Below are positions 9,021 through 18,271 of a DNA stretch of 64,000 nucleotides, one piece after another. Both the position numbers and the translations under genes were made by a program. The DNA comes from Bacillota bacterium (GTDB taxonomy: Bacteria; Bacillota; Clostridia; Lachnospirales; Lachnospiraceae): assembly GCA_023393095.1 (NCBI GenBank), contig JAEWMT010000013.1, forward strand, positions 1 through 64,000, given 5' to 3'. The notes under the pieces are model-generated. The model did no database searches and was not told the DNA's origin. It saw only the letters and a list, made by a program, of their open reading frames with translations. The first letter of the stretch is position 1, and each line of letters opens with the position of its first letter.

Positions 9021-9881
9021 TTATCCCTTTACTGCTCCACCTGTCAGTCCTGCCACAATCTGCTCCGAGAAGAAGAAATAGATGATAATAACGGGTACTA
9101 AGGCAATAGCGGCTGCGGCAAAGATCTTATCCCAGTTAGCGAGAAAGTCGGCAGAATAGCTGTATACGGCCAAGGTCAGTGTCTTTACCTTTGCTTTTGT
9201 AAGGAAGACCAACGGAAGGTAAAAATCGTTCCATATCAATACGAAATTAATGATACCTACCGTACTAATTACCGGCTTGGAGATAGGCGTCACAATATTT
9301 AAATAAATCGTAAATTCATTTGCTCCATCAATTCTTGCTGATTCAATCAAAGATTTTGGCAGCTGTTTAAAGAAATTAGAAAAAATAAATACCGCAAATG
9401 ACATATTGGCCGTGTATAGTAACGCTAACCCAAAAAGAGAATTATTCAAATGCAGTTTTGTTAATATAATAAACAGCGGCAGAATTCCCAGCTGAATCGG
9501 AAACATTAATCCGATTAGAAAATAATTTTCTAGTAATCCCTTTAATTTAAATTGATATTGGGAAATTCCATAGGCCGTCATGGACGATAGTAGAATTAAT
9601 AAAGCAAGGGAAATAGCAACTAAAATGATACTGTTAAAAAAGTAGCGATAAAAGCTATCTTCAAATAAAACGGTCTTGAAATTACGTAACGTAAAGGTCT
9701 TTGGAATTCCAAAGGTATTATTGATTAGATCCGATTTTGTTTTAAATGAAGATAATATTGTATTACCAATCAGAAAAATAGTAGCAAACGAATATAGCAC
9801 TAATATAACAGACACAACATATCTGAAAATTCTTGCTTTTAGTGACACCGTAAGATACTCTGATTTATTCTTTGTAAACAT
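9021..9881 (-). CDS. Carbohydrate ABC transporter permease, MalG type
   Basis: A 286-residue inner-membrane permease with six predicted membrane segments. The cytoplasmic EAA loop that docks the ATPase is at about residues 185-205 (ESARIDGANEFTIYLNIV). It forms the channel with the neighbouring MalF-type permease. The ATG follows a strong GGAGG and lies 35 bases after the upstream permease. No ATP-binding subunit is encoded in the locus; such Firmicute importers usually share a general MsmX-type ATPase encoded elsewhere. The substrate is inferred from context to be an oligosaccharide processed by the downstream glycosidases. Confidence 0.93.
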   Translation of the reverse strand: MFTKNKSEYLTVSLKARIFRYVVSVILVLYSFATIFLIGNTILSSFKTKSDLINNTFGIPKTFTLRNFKTVLFEDSFYRYFFNSIILVAISLALLILLSSMTAYGISQYQFKLKGLLENYFLIGLMFPIQLGILPLFIILTKLHLNNSLFGLALLYTANMSFAVFIFSNFFKQLPKSLIESARIDGANEFTIYLNIVTPISKPVISTVGIINFVLIWNDFYLPLVFLTKAKVKTLTLAVYSYSADFLANWDKIFAAAAIALVPVIIIYFFFSEQIVAGLTGGAVKG

Positions 9882-9915
9882 AGCCGATTCCTCCTGTCAT
9901 ACTTAAGATCTTCCA

Positions 9916-10812
9916 TTAATACTCCCGTCTTTTCAATAATTTCTTAGTTACTAAGGTTAACGTAAGAATTATGAAAAACATAGTCACACTGATACTGGAA
10001 CCAAAACCGATTGAGGTTTCTCCAAAATAGGTACCTCCAAATGCATATCGATAGAAAACCATATTAACAAAGTCTAGTTTATTATTAACTCCACCCTGGG
10101 GGCCGACTAAAATATACGGCATATCAAACATCGTCAGTGCATAGATTACGCTGAGAGTTATATTTGTAGTCATGGAGGATGTTATCATAGGTAATACTAC
10201 ATATCTGAATTTACTCCATTCACTCGCTCCGTCAATGATACCGGCTTCTATGACTTCCTGTGGAATTTCCTGCATGTTTGCATAGAAGATCAGCATACCA
10301 GAGCCGATACACTGCCAGATGATCATCATTACAAAAATCTTAAATGTAAGATTGGTATCACCTAACCAAGCTTGCTGTGCACCATCTCCAAAAAGCTTTC
10401 CGAGAATTTCATTTAATGCCCCTATATTTGGATCAAAGAGAATTATGGAAAAAAATCCAACAATTGAAGTACTGATTACATAAGGTAAAAAAATCATAAA
10501 TCTGATGTATTTATGACATGGAATCTTAATATATAATACATAAGCAAAAAACAGCTGAAGCGGTGTAATAATAAATAATACGCACAATAAATATTTTCCA
10601 TTGTTTTTTAATGCATTAAAGAAAACAGCCGACATACGTGAATCAGTAAACAGCTTCTTAAAATTATCCAAGCCGATAAATTTCATCGGACCGATTCCGC
10701 TCCATTCAAATACACTGTAATAAATTGCACACAGGATAGGTACTACGACAAAGACCGTATACAGTATAAAACCAGGTGTAATAAAGCCAATATAAGCTCT
10801 TCGTTTTTTCAC
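9916..10812 (-). CDS. Carbohydrate ABC transporter permease, MalF/UgpA type
   Basis: A 298-residue permease with six membrane segments and the EAA motif (EAGIIDGASEWSKFRYV) near residues 195-215. GTG at 10812 is taken as the start because GGAGG lies six bases upstream of it. The upstream in-frame ATG at 10848 has no comparable site, and the GGAGG would then be inside the gene. It partners the MalG-type permease downstream and the binding lipoprotein upstream. A hairpin with a T-run lies between it and the binding-protein gene, so permeases are probably made at lower levels than the binding protein. Confidence 0.92.
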   Translation of the reverse strand: MKKRRAYIGFITPGFILYTVFVVVPILCAIYYSVFEWSGIGPMKFIGLDNFKKLFTDSRMSAVFFNALKNNGKYLLCVLFIITPLQLFFAYVLYIKIPCHKYIRFMIFLPYVISTSIVGFFSIILFDPNIGALNEILGKLFGDGAQQAWLGDTNLTFKIFVMMIIWQCIGSGMLIFYANMQEIPQEVIEAGIIDGASEWSKFRYVVLPMITSSMTTNITLSVIYALTMFDMPYILVGPQGGVNNKLDFVNMVFYRYAFGGTYFGETSIGFGSSISVTMFFIILTLTLVTKKLLKRREY

Positions 10813-10891
10813 GTTAACCTCCATCTGCCGCTTTAGCGACATAAACATACTAGATTGAAAAAGGTACTTCTTTTCAACCTACTTACTCCTT

Positions 10892-10943
10892 TAAAAAAAG
10901 CTGCTGCAAAATCGGTGCTTTAGAAAACCAGAGTTTGCAACAG
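10892..10943 (-). terminator. Internal (leaky) terminator between binding protein and permeases
   Basis: On the minus strand the stem GCTGTTGCAAA pairs with TTTTGCAGCAGC and is followed by seven Ts. It lies 17 bases past the binding-protein stop and 80 bases before the permease start. Such hairpins commonly let most transcripts end after the abundant binding protein. It is seen as a sequence pattern only. Confidence 0.7.
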
Positions 10944-10960
10944 CCTCATTTTTAATTCAG

Positions 10961-12283
10961 CTATTTCGTTAATTTCTCAAGTTCGTCCGTAAATTTCTCA
11001 GGAGTTAAACCGCCTGAAAATACCTTGGTCTGATCTTCCTGCCATACATTGGTTGGGCTTTCTCCGTCCTTAGCAAGATATCCCAAAATACTGTAGAAGC
11101 TTTCTGCCTGCACCGTGAAATTAGTGATATCATTCACTACCGGATTTTCAGACTGAATTTCTTTTGAACAAGGAATCGAGTCAAGAGTCTTTATCCATAT
11201 TGCCTGTGCTTCTTTGCTTGCGAAATAATTCTCAAAGGCAATTGCTGCATCAGGATTTTCGGTATTTGCACTAACTGAATAGCCAACCGAACCGGTTCCT
11301 ACAAATGGAATACTGCCATCTTCGCAAGGAATCTGGAAAGCTCCAAAATTCAGATCTGGGTTATTTTGCTGTATCGTCTGGATATTCCAGGTACCTTCGA
11401 TACACATTGCAGCGTCTCCCTTTGAAAAGGCAAGTAATGCACCACTCTCATCAACGCCAAGATAGCCCTTGCCGTAATATCCTTTTTTTGCCCATTCAAG
11501 CATTTTATTATAAGCAGCTGTTACTCTCTTATCATTAATCGCAACGTCGCCCTTGGTTCCGTATTCATTAATCCAATCAAGAGACATTCCTGCTAGGACA
11601 GGCTCAAACTGGAACAGGACTGCCCATGGATCAGAGCCGCAGAAGGAAATCGGAATGTACTTGGATTTCTTTATCGTTTCCAGTGTCTTCTCAAATTCAC
11701 TGAATGTTTTAGGAATTTGAAGACCCAGTTCTGTAAATATGTCTTTATTATAGAATACAGCACGTCCTCCCAACTCAGCTGTCGGTGTAGAATAAACCTT
11801 ATCATCCACCGTTACCAGATTCATTGCATTTGTTCCGTTATATAAGGAAAAATCAACTTTGTCTGAGATGTCCATAAGTAAGCCCTGCTTTATATAGGAG
11901 GCATAGTTTGTGGTAGCTGTTCCGTTCGTCCAGAACAGATCCGGAGCCTCGCCTGCCTGCATAGCAGTTTGTAACAGATTGTAATACTGGTCTGCTGTCT
12001 TAATCTGATACTCAACCTCAACATCCGGATACTTTTGATTGAAGCCTTCAATTACAGCCTTCAAGGGTGCATCAAACTGTGCTGTATGATCCCAGATAAC
12101 CAGCTTTCCACCTACTTTAGCTTCATCGGATGTAGAATCTGCTGCTGAGGTCACAGCCGCTTTATCAGATTCGGAGTCAGAATCCTTGGCGGTATCTTTT
12201 GATTTACTCTGGCAACCAGTAAATAAAGTTGCTGCCATACATAAGGTTAAAACTAATGCAAATACTTTTTTCATAATCTTCAT
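10961..12283 (-). CDS. Sugar ABC transporter substrate-binding lipoprotein
   Basis: A 440-residue extracellular solute-binding protein of the family 1 (MalE-like) type. It has a lipoprotein signal peptide with lipobox LFTGC (Cys24), followed by a Ser/Lys/Asp-rich linker to about residue 57 and then the two-lobed binding domain (KLVIWDHTAQF start, TDELEKLTK end). It captures a carbohydrate at the outer face and delivers it to the two permeases encoded next. The ATG follows GGAGGAG. It is the first gene of the transporter/glycosidase operon and is separated by about 215 bases from the YesN-type regulator gene, its likely activator. Confidence 0.93.
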   Translation of the reverse strand: MKIMKKVFALVLTLCMAATLFTGCQSKSKDTAKDSDSESDKAAVTSAADSTSDEAKVGGKLVIWDHTAQFDAPLKAVIEGFNQKYPDVEVEYQIKTADQYYNLLQTAMQAGEAPDLFWTNGTATTNYASYIKQGLLMDISDKVDFSLYNGTNAMNLVTVDDKVYSTPTAELGGRAVFYNKDIFTELGLQIPKTFSEFEKTLETIKKSKYIPISFCGSDPWAVLFQFEPVLAGMSLDWINEYGTKGDVAINDKRVTAAYNKMLEWAKKGYYGKGYLGVDESGALLAFSKGDAAMCIEGTWNIQTIQQNNPDLNFGAFQIPCEDGSIPFVGTGSVGYSVSANTENPDAAIAFENYFASKEAQAIWIKTLDSIPCSKEIQSENPVVNDITNFTVQAESFYSILGYLAKDGESPTNVWQEDQTKVFSGGLTPEKFTDELEKLTK

Positions 12284-12339
12284 AATAACTCCTCCTTGTT
12301 TATGATAACTAATTTTATCATTTTAAAAATTTAATTTAA

Positions 12340-12368
12340 GTAATATAATTTATGAATATGTTCAACAA
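12340..12368 (-). promoter_or_regulatory. Possible promoter of the sugar-transport operon
   Basis: On the minus strand TTGTTG (12363-12368) and TATTAC (12340-12345) are 17 bases apart, 57 bases upstream of the binding-protein start. The -10 is weak, as expected if a YesN-type activator is needed. This is a tentative call. Confidence 0.35.
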
Positions 12369-12435
12369 ATTTATAGAATTATGAGACTTATCCGGCGGGC
12401 TTCACAATTTTTAGATTTTGTTCACAATATTAGAT

Positions 12436-12468
12436 AAAGGCCGCCGCTTTCATTCCTGCGGTAGCCTT
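12436..12468 (-). terminator. Hairpin after the YesN-type regulator gene
   Basis: AAAGGC-CCGC pairs with GCGG-GCCTTT about 30 bases past the regulator's stop codon. The T-tract is poor (TTTATCTAAT on the minus strand), so it may be a weak terminator or a processing hairpin. Confidence 0.45.
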
Positions 12469-12498
12469 TGAAATTCATTAGGTTCTGCAAATCTTCTT

Positions 12499-13998
12499 TT
12501 ATCTGCTTCTTCGATATTGTCCCACGGTCATTCCTGTTACTTTCTTAAATAAACGCAAAAAATAGTTTGGATTAGGGATTCCCACCTTTACTGCAATGCT
12601 TTCGACAGATTCATCCGAATTAAGCAAAAGTTGTTTCGCCTTATCAATTCTTAACTGATTAAGAAAATGGACAAAGGTGATTCCTTTTTTCTTCTTAAAA
12701 TATTGGCAGAAGTAGGCACTGTTCATATGAAAAGTATCTGCTATCTGTGTTAAGGTTAAATTCCCTCTATAATTTTCTTCTAAAAACTGTTCAATTTTCT
12801 TTATAGTAACCTCCCTATTAACAAGGTTGGCTTTCACCGTTCTGACAAACATCAGAAGCCATTCCTGTAATTGTTCACAGGAATCAAAACGATTAATATT
12901 GATATAATCCGGGCTGTTTTCCTTATCGAATAGGTTAGGCAAATCCGTAATAAAGAAATTCTTTTCTAAATACGCATCCATCTGATTGATATATCTGACC
13001 ACCTGCAGCTTTACTTCCTCCACTGGCGTAAATTCAAGCTTTCTCGCAAAAAAATACTGCTTTATATTATGTTCGGTCTGAGAAAACCATTCTTCGGTGA
13101 AGATATTATTGTAGGAAAGCGTCAGCACATTATCAGTATTTGCCTTGTTTTTATGCAGACCGACCTCTATTATCTGAGGTTCTTCTGAATAAAATGTATA
13201 TTGTGAATACTCTTTTACCGTCTCAAAGTTCGCATTAATCATATTTTGATCCTGAAACAGCTCCGATACTATTAGGTACAGATTCTTATTAAAATAATTC
13301 TTTATATTAATACTGGCATTATTGAAAAAATCATTCAGCTTAAGCTTAATTTGCTCCGGATCTTCTTCCGGGTTATATTTAAATATGCAGAAAACCTCAA
13401 CCGAATGGCGCAAAAAACATTCTCCTAAGGAATAGATATCCAAAATTCTCTGCAATATTTCAACGAACATTTCAAAATTGATATTCTCAATGTCGGCATT
13501 GCATTTCTCTGATTTCCCCCTTAAAACTACATATCCAAGCTGCAAAGTACCAAAATCGACAGCCTTATATTCATCAGGTTTTTTGCTGATAGGTTGTTTG
13601 ACCATTTCTGATAGGTTCGAATGCCTTTTCTGATACAAATCTATAAGCATTTTAGGCAACTGATCTTCTGAAAGCTCATGTTTAACCAGATATTTGTCAA
13701 CACCTAATTCCATAGCTTCCCTAGCATAATTAAAGTCTTCATAGCAACTGACCACCATGATTACTAGATTTGAACATTTCACCCGAACGCTTCGGATCAA
13801 ATCCAGACCATTCATTCCGGTTAATCGAATATCCGTTATCAGAACATCTGCAGTATTGTTCTCAAAATACTGCTCCGCTTCTTCTGCTGAGGCAAACGAT
13901 GCTACTACCTTTAATTCTGTTCCGTAGTTTTCAAGACACATACCCATTCCAAGCCGAACCAACATCTCATCTTCTACAATAACAACTTTAATCGGCAT
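12499..13998 (-). CDS. YesN-type response regulator, AraC-family DNA-binding
   Basis: A response regulator of about 499 residues. The receiver domain occupies residues 1-120, with the acidic pair in VIVEDE and the phospho-acceptor in LITDIRLTG (about Asp54). A long middle region of unclear fold follows, then an AraC helix-turn-helix pair over the last ~100 residues (NLTQIADTFHMNS-like helices, ending in VTGMTVGQYRRS). It is the partner of the histidine kinase encoded upstream; the genes overlap by 11 bases. ATG at 13998 is preferred because GGAGG is 9 bases upstream; the ATG at 14004 is too close to it. It probably activates the adjacent sugar ABC operon. Confidence 0.93.
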   Translation of the reverse strand: MPIKVVIVEDEMLVRLGMGMCLENYGTELKVVASFASAEEAEQYFENNTADVLITDIRLTGMNGLDLIRSVRVKCSNLVIMVVSCYEDFNYAREAMELGVDKYLVKHELSEDQLPKMLIDLYQKRHSNLSEMVKQPISKKPDEYKAVDFGTLQLGYVVLRGKSEKCNADIENINFEMFVEILQRILDIYSLGECFLRHSVEVFCIFKYNPEEDPEQIKLKLNDFFNNASINIKNYFNKNLYLIVSELFQDQNMINANFETVKEYSQYTFYSEEPQIIEVGLHKNKANTDNVLTLSYNNIFTEEWFSQTEHNIKQYFFARKLEFTPVEEVKLQVVRYINQMDAYLEKNFFITDLPNLFDKENSPDYININRFDSCEQLQEWLLMFVRTVKANLVNREVTIKKIEQFLEENYRGNLTLTQIADTFHMNSAYFCQYFKKKKGITFVHFLNQLRIDKAKQLLLNSDESVESIAVKVGIPNPNYFLRLFKKVTGMTVGQYRRSR

Positions 13999-15745
13999 CC
14001 GCATTCGCCTCCTTCTTATAGAGCAGTGGTAATTTAAGCATAACCGAGGTTCCTTCTCCCGTAGTACTGTTGATCGTCACCCAATATTCATTTCCGTAGC
14101 TCAAACGAATTCGTTCCATAACATTTTCAATTCCGATATGATCCATGTCCTTCTTCTCCATGCTTCTGGTAGCCAGAGACTCTGTCTCAAACCCTTTTCC
14201 ATTATCACGGATTTCAATATACAGGGCTTTATCCGTATACGCTTTGATATGAATCACAAATAATTTCGGTTCTTCTGTAAATGCATGTAATATACAATTT
14301 TCCACAAAGGGCTGTAGAATCAGCTTCATTATACTATAATTTTTTATCTCTTCCTCCATCTCATACTCGATTTCAAAATTCATGAACCTCATCTTCTGTA
14401 TATATACATAGCTATTTAATAAATCGATCTCCTGAGCCAGAGTGATCTCTTCATTCGTATCATAGGTAACACTCATCATAAGCTTAATCAATGATTCTAT
14501 CATTTTCTGAATGTTTTTCTGCTTATTAACGACGGCCATCCATTTTATCGTGTTCAAGGTATTATAAACAAAATGTGGTCCTATCTGCATCGACAATACC
14601 TTCATCTTCTCATTATTCTTTGCTTGTTCCTCCAGTCTGATATCCTCCATCAGCAACTCGATTTTATTAATCATGTAGTTATAAGTGGAAATCAGCATTC
14701 CCATTTCATCATTACTATTCTTCATCTCAATTTTATCAAAGCTACCTTTTGATACCTTTACCAATCCCTTGCTTAAGTGCTCAACTTTATTAAATACAGC
14801 TTTTGACATCAGATAATAAGCAAAAACAAAAAACAGGATATACAGAAAAATAATGAGAATCGCTAATTCTTTGATTTTATCAACATCTTTAAAGATTGAG
14901 TCCTCCTCAGTAATCGTTAAAATTGTCCATCCTGTAGTTGATGAACTCGTGCACACAATAATTTCGTTTTTATCGGTCTCCGGATTATAATATTTGAAAT
15001 ACCCCGACTTTTTTGTCAGGGCTTGCGTAAAAACATCTTTTTTCTGTACTTTTCCGATCATGCTCTTATCATTGCTGGTAACCACATGGTAATCGGGTGC
15101 AACTATATAATAATTGGAACCATCCGTAGTATATCCTGAATTCCTTAACATATAATTCAACAGATCCTCCGATATAAAAAGCCATAAGGTTCCTACCGAT
15201 TGATCCGGTGAATTCACTGCTCGGGCCAGGGTAAAATTGTGTAAGGATTGACTAAAGGAAGCAGATAAATTCTCCGTTGGGATCCATTTTATCTTCCCCT
15301 TTCGCTGAATTACATCCTCCCTGTGTTCCTTTAAATATTGCTCTAAATTTCTGTATTGATATCCTGCATAATATATCTTTCCATTAATCTCCAATACTGC
15401 AGCCGAAACATATTTTTCTGAATTGACAATGCTGGACAGAAAGATAGGTATATATTCATCCGGTCTATTATAATCCTTCCTGTCAATGTACGATTTTGTT
15501 AGGGCATTATAATATAATGACATAGACACATTTTTATAGTTCGAAAACTGCAAATCCATGTTATTATCCATTTCCTTCATCAGGGTTTTTTTCTCTTTTA
15601 TGATACTTTTCAATACATAATCAGAATAATTCCGGGTGAAATTACCGATGATCAAAAGACTTGGTAATACCACAAGAAAAATAAAGATTAAGAAAACTTT
15701 ACTTTTGATGCTATAAATAAGTCTTCTATGAAAAATATTCCTCAT
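13988..15745 (-). CDS. YesM-type sensor histidine kinase
   Basis: A 585-residue membrane sensor. It has a transmembrane helix at about 15-35, an extracellular Cache-like sensor region to ~290, and a second helix around 291-312 (AILIIFLYILFFVFAYYLM). A HAMP linker is followed by the His_kinase motif QIGPHFVYNTLNTI, with phospho-His near 393. The HATPase domain carries NGKGFE and GIGIENVMERI-type boxes. Such kinases sense extracellular sugars or sugar-loaded binding proteins and phosphorylate YesN-type regulators, here the overlapping downstream gene. The start follows GGAGA. An AGTATA/TATACT inverted repeat sits in its promoter region. Confidence 0.93.
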   Translation of the reverse strand: MRNIFHRRLIYSIKSKVFLIFIFLVVLPSLLIIGNFTRNYSDYVLKSIIKEKKTLMKEMDNNMDLQFSNYKNVSMSLYYNALTKSYIDRKDYNRPDEYIPIFLSSIVNSEKYVSAAVLEINGKIYYAGYQYRNLEQYLKEHREDVIQRKGKIKWIPTENLSASFSQSLHNFTLARAVNSPDQSVGTLWLFISEDLLNYMLRNSGYTTDGSNYYIVAPDYHVVTSNDKSMIGKVQKKDVFTQALTKKSGYFKYYNPETDKNEIIVCTSSSTTGWTILTITEEDSIFKDVDKIKELAILIIFLYILFFVFAYYLMSKAVFNKVEHLSKGLVKVSKGSFDKIEMKNSNDEMGMLISTYNYMINKIELLMEDIRLEEQAKNNEKMKVLSMQIGPHFVYNTLNTIKWMAVVNKQKNIQKMIESLIKLMMSVTYDTNEEITLAQEIDLLNSYVYIQKMRFMNFEIEYEMEEEIKNYSIMKLILQPFVENCILHAFTEEPKLFVIHIKAYTDKALYIEIRDNGKGFETESLATRSMEKKDMDHIGIENVMERIRLSYGNEYWVTINSTTGEGTSVMLKLPLLYKKEANADAD

Positions 15746-15832
15746 ATTATGTCTCCTATGATTTCTATAAAATCAGAACAGGTAGATAATTATTCATCCA
15801 AAATATCAAATAATTACAATTGATACTATTAT

Positions 15833-15862
15833 AGTATAACACTCACTATACTAATTGCACAA
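15833..15862 (-). promoter_or_regulatory. Putative promoter and operator of the kinase/regulator operon
   Basis: On the minus strand TTGTGC (15857-15862) and TATACT (15833-15838) are 18 bases apart. The -10 forms half of an inverted repeat, AGTATA-N8-TATACT (15833-15852), which could be an operator. It lies about 90 bases upstream of the kinase start. Confidence 0.35.
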
Positions 15863-15865
15863 CAT

Positions 15866-15911
15866 ATAAAAAGGGTTCCAAATAATCCCGGTCGGACTAT
15901 TTGAAACCCTT
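15866..15911 (-). terminator. Rho-independent terminator of the ROK kinase gene
   Basis: AAGGGTTTCAAATAGT pairs with ATTATTTGGAACCCTT on the minus strand (15871-15911) and is followed by TTTTTATA. It lies 24 bases after the ROK gene stop. Confidence 0.8.
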
Positions 15912-15934
15912 AATAGTGTACTGATTAGGTAATC

Positions 15935-16813
15935 TTATTGATTTACGATAGCTCTGTATCCCAAACGCAGCGCACCCATAATTCCGGGATTATCGCCTAA
16001 CGCTGGTTCAACAATATATTGATCGATATTCTTCGTTATCACATCTGCATCCAGATAACCGTTCAGATTAGCAACTACGTTCCTTCTCACCAAAGGAAAC
16101 AACTGCGGCTGATGCATAACTCCTCCCCAGAGAATAATGATATTAGGAGAAAGTGTAAGAATATAATTCGTAATTGCCTGAGCTATGTAGTAAGCCTCCA
16201 TTTCCCATACCTCAGGCCTTTCTGCCAGCTCATGTCCTTTCTTACCCCAACGTCCTTCTATTGCCGGTCCTGCTGCCAGACCCTCCATACAATTGCTATG
16301 GTATGGGCAAAAGCCCTTATAGTGATCATCCTTGTGCCTGTTAACCAGGATATGTCCGGCTTCGGGATGAATTAATCCATGAAGAGGACTGCCGTTGATG
16401 CAGATGCCCACTCCCACTCCAGTGCCAATCGTTATATAAACTGCTACTTCACAGTTTTTTGCTGCTCCCCAGGTCACTTCGCCAAGTGCAGCCCCGTTCA
16501 CATCTGTATCAAATCCTATCGGAACCTTTAAGGCATCCTGGAAGGTCTTCACAATATTATAATTACGCCAAGCCAGCTTTGGAGTACTCGTGATCGTACC
16601 ATAGGTCACGGAATTCTTATTCAGATCAATCGGACCAAAACATCCGATACCAAGTGCCTCAATTCCCTCAGATTTAAAAAATTCGATCATACCAGGAATC
16701 GTTTCCTCCGGTGTTTTCGTCGGAACAGTTATCTTCTTAAATATTTCACCATTTTCATTACCGACAGCACATACCATCTTCGTACCACCGGCTTCAATAC
16801 CTCCAATTATCAT
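15935..16813 (-). CDS. ROK-family sugar kinase (fructokinase/GmuE-like)
   Basis: A 292-residue ROK kinase that phosphorylates a free hexose in the cytoplasm with ATP. The phosphate loop GGIEAGGTKM is at the N-terminus. The sugar/ATP core IGTGVGVG lies around residue 135. The zinc-binding ROK signature appears as GH...CPYHSNCMEGLAAGPA (about 155-190), as in the B. subtilis GmuE/YdhR fructokinase-like group. ATG at 16813 follows GGGAGG; an upstream in-frame TTG lacks a site. It lies just upstream of the sensor/transport/glycosidase genes with its own terminator. Mannose or fructose is a plausible substrate, but specificity cannot be read from the sequence. Confidence 0.88.
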   Translation of the reverse strand: MIIGGIEAGGTKMVCAVGNENGEIFKKITVPTKTPEETIPGMIEFFKSEGIEALGIGCFGPIDLNKNSVTYGTITSTPKLAWRNYNIVKTFQDALKVPIGFDTDVNGAALGEVTWGAAKNCEVAVYITIGTGVGVGICINGSPLHGLIHPEAGHILVNRHKDDHYKGFCPYHSNCMEGLAAGPAIEGRWGKKGHELAERPEVWEMEAYYIAQAITNYILTLSPNIIILWGGVMHQPQLFPLVRRNVVANLNGYLDADVITKNIDQYIVEPALGDNPGIMGALRLGYRAIVNQ

Positions 16814-17048
16814 GCCGAAACCTCCCAATATAAGTCATTATTATAAGTAATGTTTATGTCAATCCGATAAGCAAATCATAGACATGATGATACTGATTAT
16901 CTGGAACAACCTGATCAGAAATATCTATTTGAATTTCTAATTCGGTCGTACCATGCTCATATTATACCAAGATTATTATAAAATCAAGGGGGAGTGTTTC
17001 CTCATTTCTAGTCATAACAATATACTACTTCTATTATCAATTGATAAA

Positions 17049-18245
17049 TCATTCTTTTATCAATTGATATATGTAATAAAGTTTGGTTTTATTTAAAATA
17101 ACAGGTACGGGATATAGAGGATTAGCCTCTTTATAAGCCCGCTCTGCCATAACTGGTATGTCTTTTACATCAATCCCTGTTATTTTATCCGGGATTCCCA
17201 TCTTTCTGTTTAAGTTCTTAATTTCATTGATAAAAACTTGCGCATTATTTTTATCATCATCCTCTTTACTGAGCCCAACCAATTTTGAAAGCTTCGATAA
17301 GGGCTTATAAACCTTGCTGCCGTAATATTCGAGTACATATGGCATAATTACTGCATTTGCCAGTCCATGGGGAGTGGAATAGAAACCGCCTAAAGTATGT
17401 GCAATTGAATGAATATTGCCAACATATGCTCTGGTAAAAGCAAGTCCTGCTAAGTAAGCTGCATTTTGCATGTTCTCCCTAGCTATTAGATTATCTCCAT
17501 TAGAATATGCTTCAAATATATTCTCAAAAATCAGTTTAACAGCCATTTCACTATGCTTCTTTGTTTCTTTTGTATTACTATGGCCGATGTATGCCTCAAT
17601 TGCATGCGTTAAAGCATCCATACCTGTCTGTGCAGTAATCTGAGGAGGAAGCTTCTGAGTGATACAAGGATCCAGTACCGCATAAGACGGAATTAATGAA
17701 AAATCATTCATTGCGTATTTCTCATGTGTATTACTATCAACAATTACAGCTGCCAGAGTGGCCTCACTGCCTGTGCCTGAGGTTGTAGGCACTGCAAATA
17801 GGGTCGGTGTTTTTTTCCTTACCTTTAGGAGACCCTTCATCTTCGTTATCGATTTCTTGGGTCTGGCCACTCTGGCTGCCACACCCTTTGCACAATCCAT
17901 GGCGCTTCCACCGCCAATGCTAACAATTCCGCTGCACTTATTCTCATGATACAGCTTCAGAGCTTCTTCAATATTATTAATTGTAGGGTTGGGCACGGTC
18001 TTATCATATGTAACATATTTAATTCCAGACTGATTCATTTGTTGTAATAACGGTGTTAATAGACCGGCCAATATAATACCTTGATCAGTAACAATCAATA
18101 CGCAGTCAATATGACACAACTTTATTTGTTTTGGAAGCTTTAATAAACTTTCCTGCCCTTGAATTAGCTGCGGTTTTCTCCACGGCAATACATTTGATAC
18201 AAGCTTCATAACTTTTTGAAATAGTCTACAATAAATAAAATACAT
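17049..18245 (-). CDS. Iron-containing alcohol dehydrogenase
   Basis: A 398-residue group III (iron-type) dehydrogenase that interconverts an alcohol and an aldehyde or ketone using NAD(P)H. The dinucleotide site GGGSAMDCAKG is near residue 112, followed by TTSGTGSEAT. The metal ligands are in GMDALTHAIEAYIG and HSIAHTLGGFYSTPHG, with Asp and three His all present. An N-terminal extension of ~25 residues (MYFIYCRLFQKVMK) precedes the usual start. The ATG follows GGGGGAG. It lies only 26 bases after the VWA-protein gene with no terminator between, so it is probably the last gene of that operon. Its substrate is unknown. Confidence 0.93.
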   Translation of the reverse strand: MYFIYCRLFQKVMKLVSNVLPWRKPQLIQGQESLLKLPKQIKLCHIDCVLIVTDQGIILAGLLTPLLQQMNQSGIKYVTYDKTVPNPTINNIEEALKLYHENKCSGIVSIGGGSAMDCAKGVAARVARPKKSITKMKGLLKVRKKTPTLFAVPTTSGTGSEATLAAVIVDSNTHEKYAMNDFSLIPSYAVLDPCITQKLPPQITAQTGMDALTHAIEAYIGHSNTKETKKHSEMAVKLIFENIFEAYSNGDNLIARENMQNAAYLAGLAFTRAYVGNIHSIAHTLGGFYSTPHGLANAVIMPYVLEYYGSKVYKPLSKLSKLVGLSKEDDDKNNAQVFINEIKNLNRKMGIPDKITGIDVKDIPVMAERAYKEANPLYPVPVILNKTKLYYIYQLIKE

Positions 18246-18271
18246 AATTTCTCCCCCTTAATTTACTTCAG

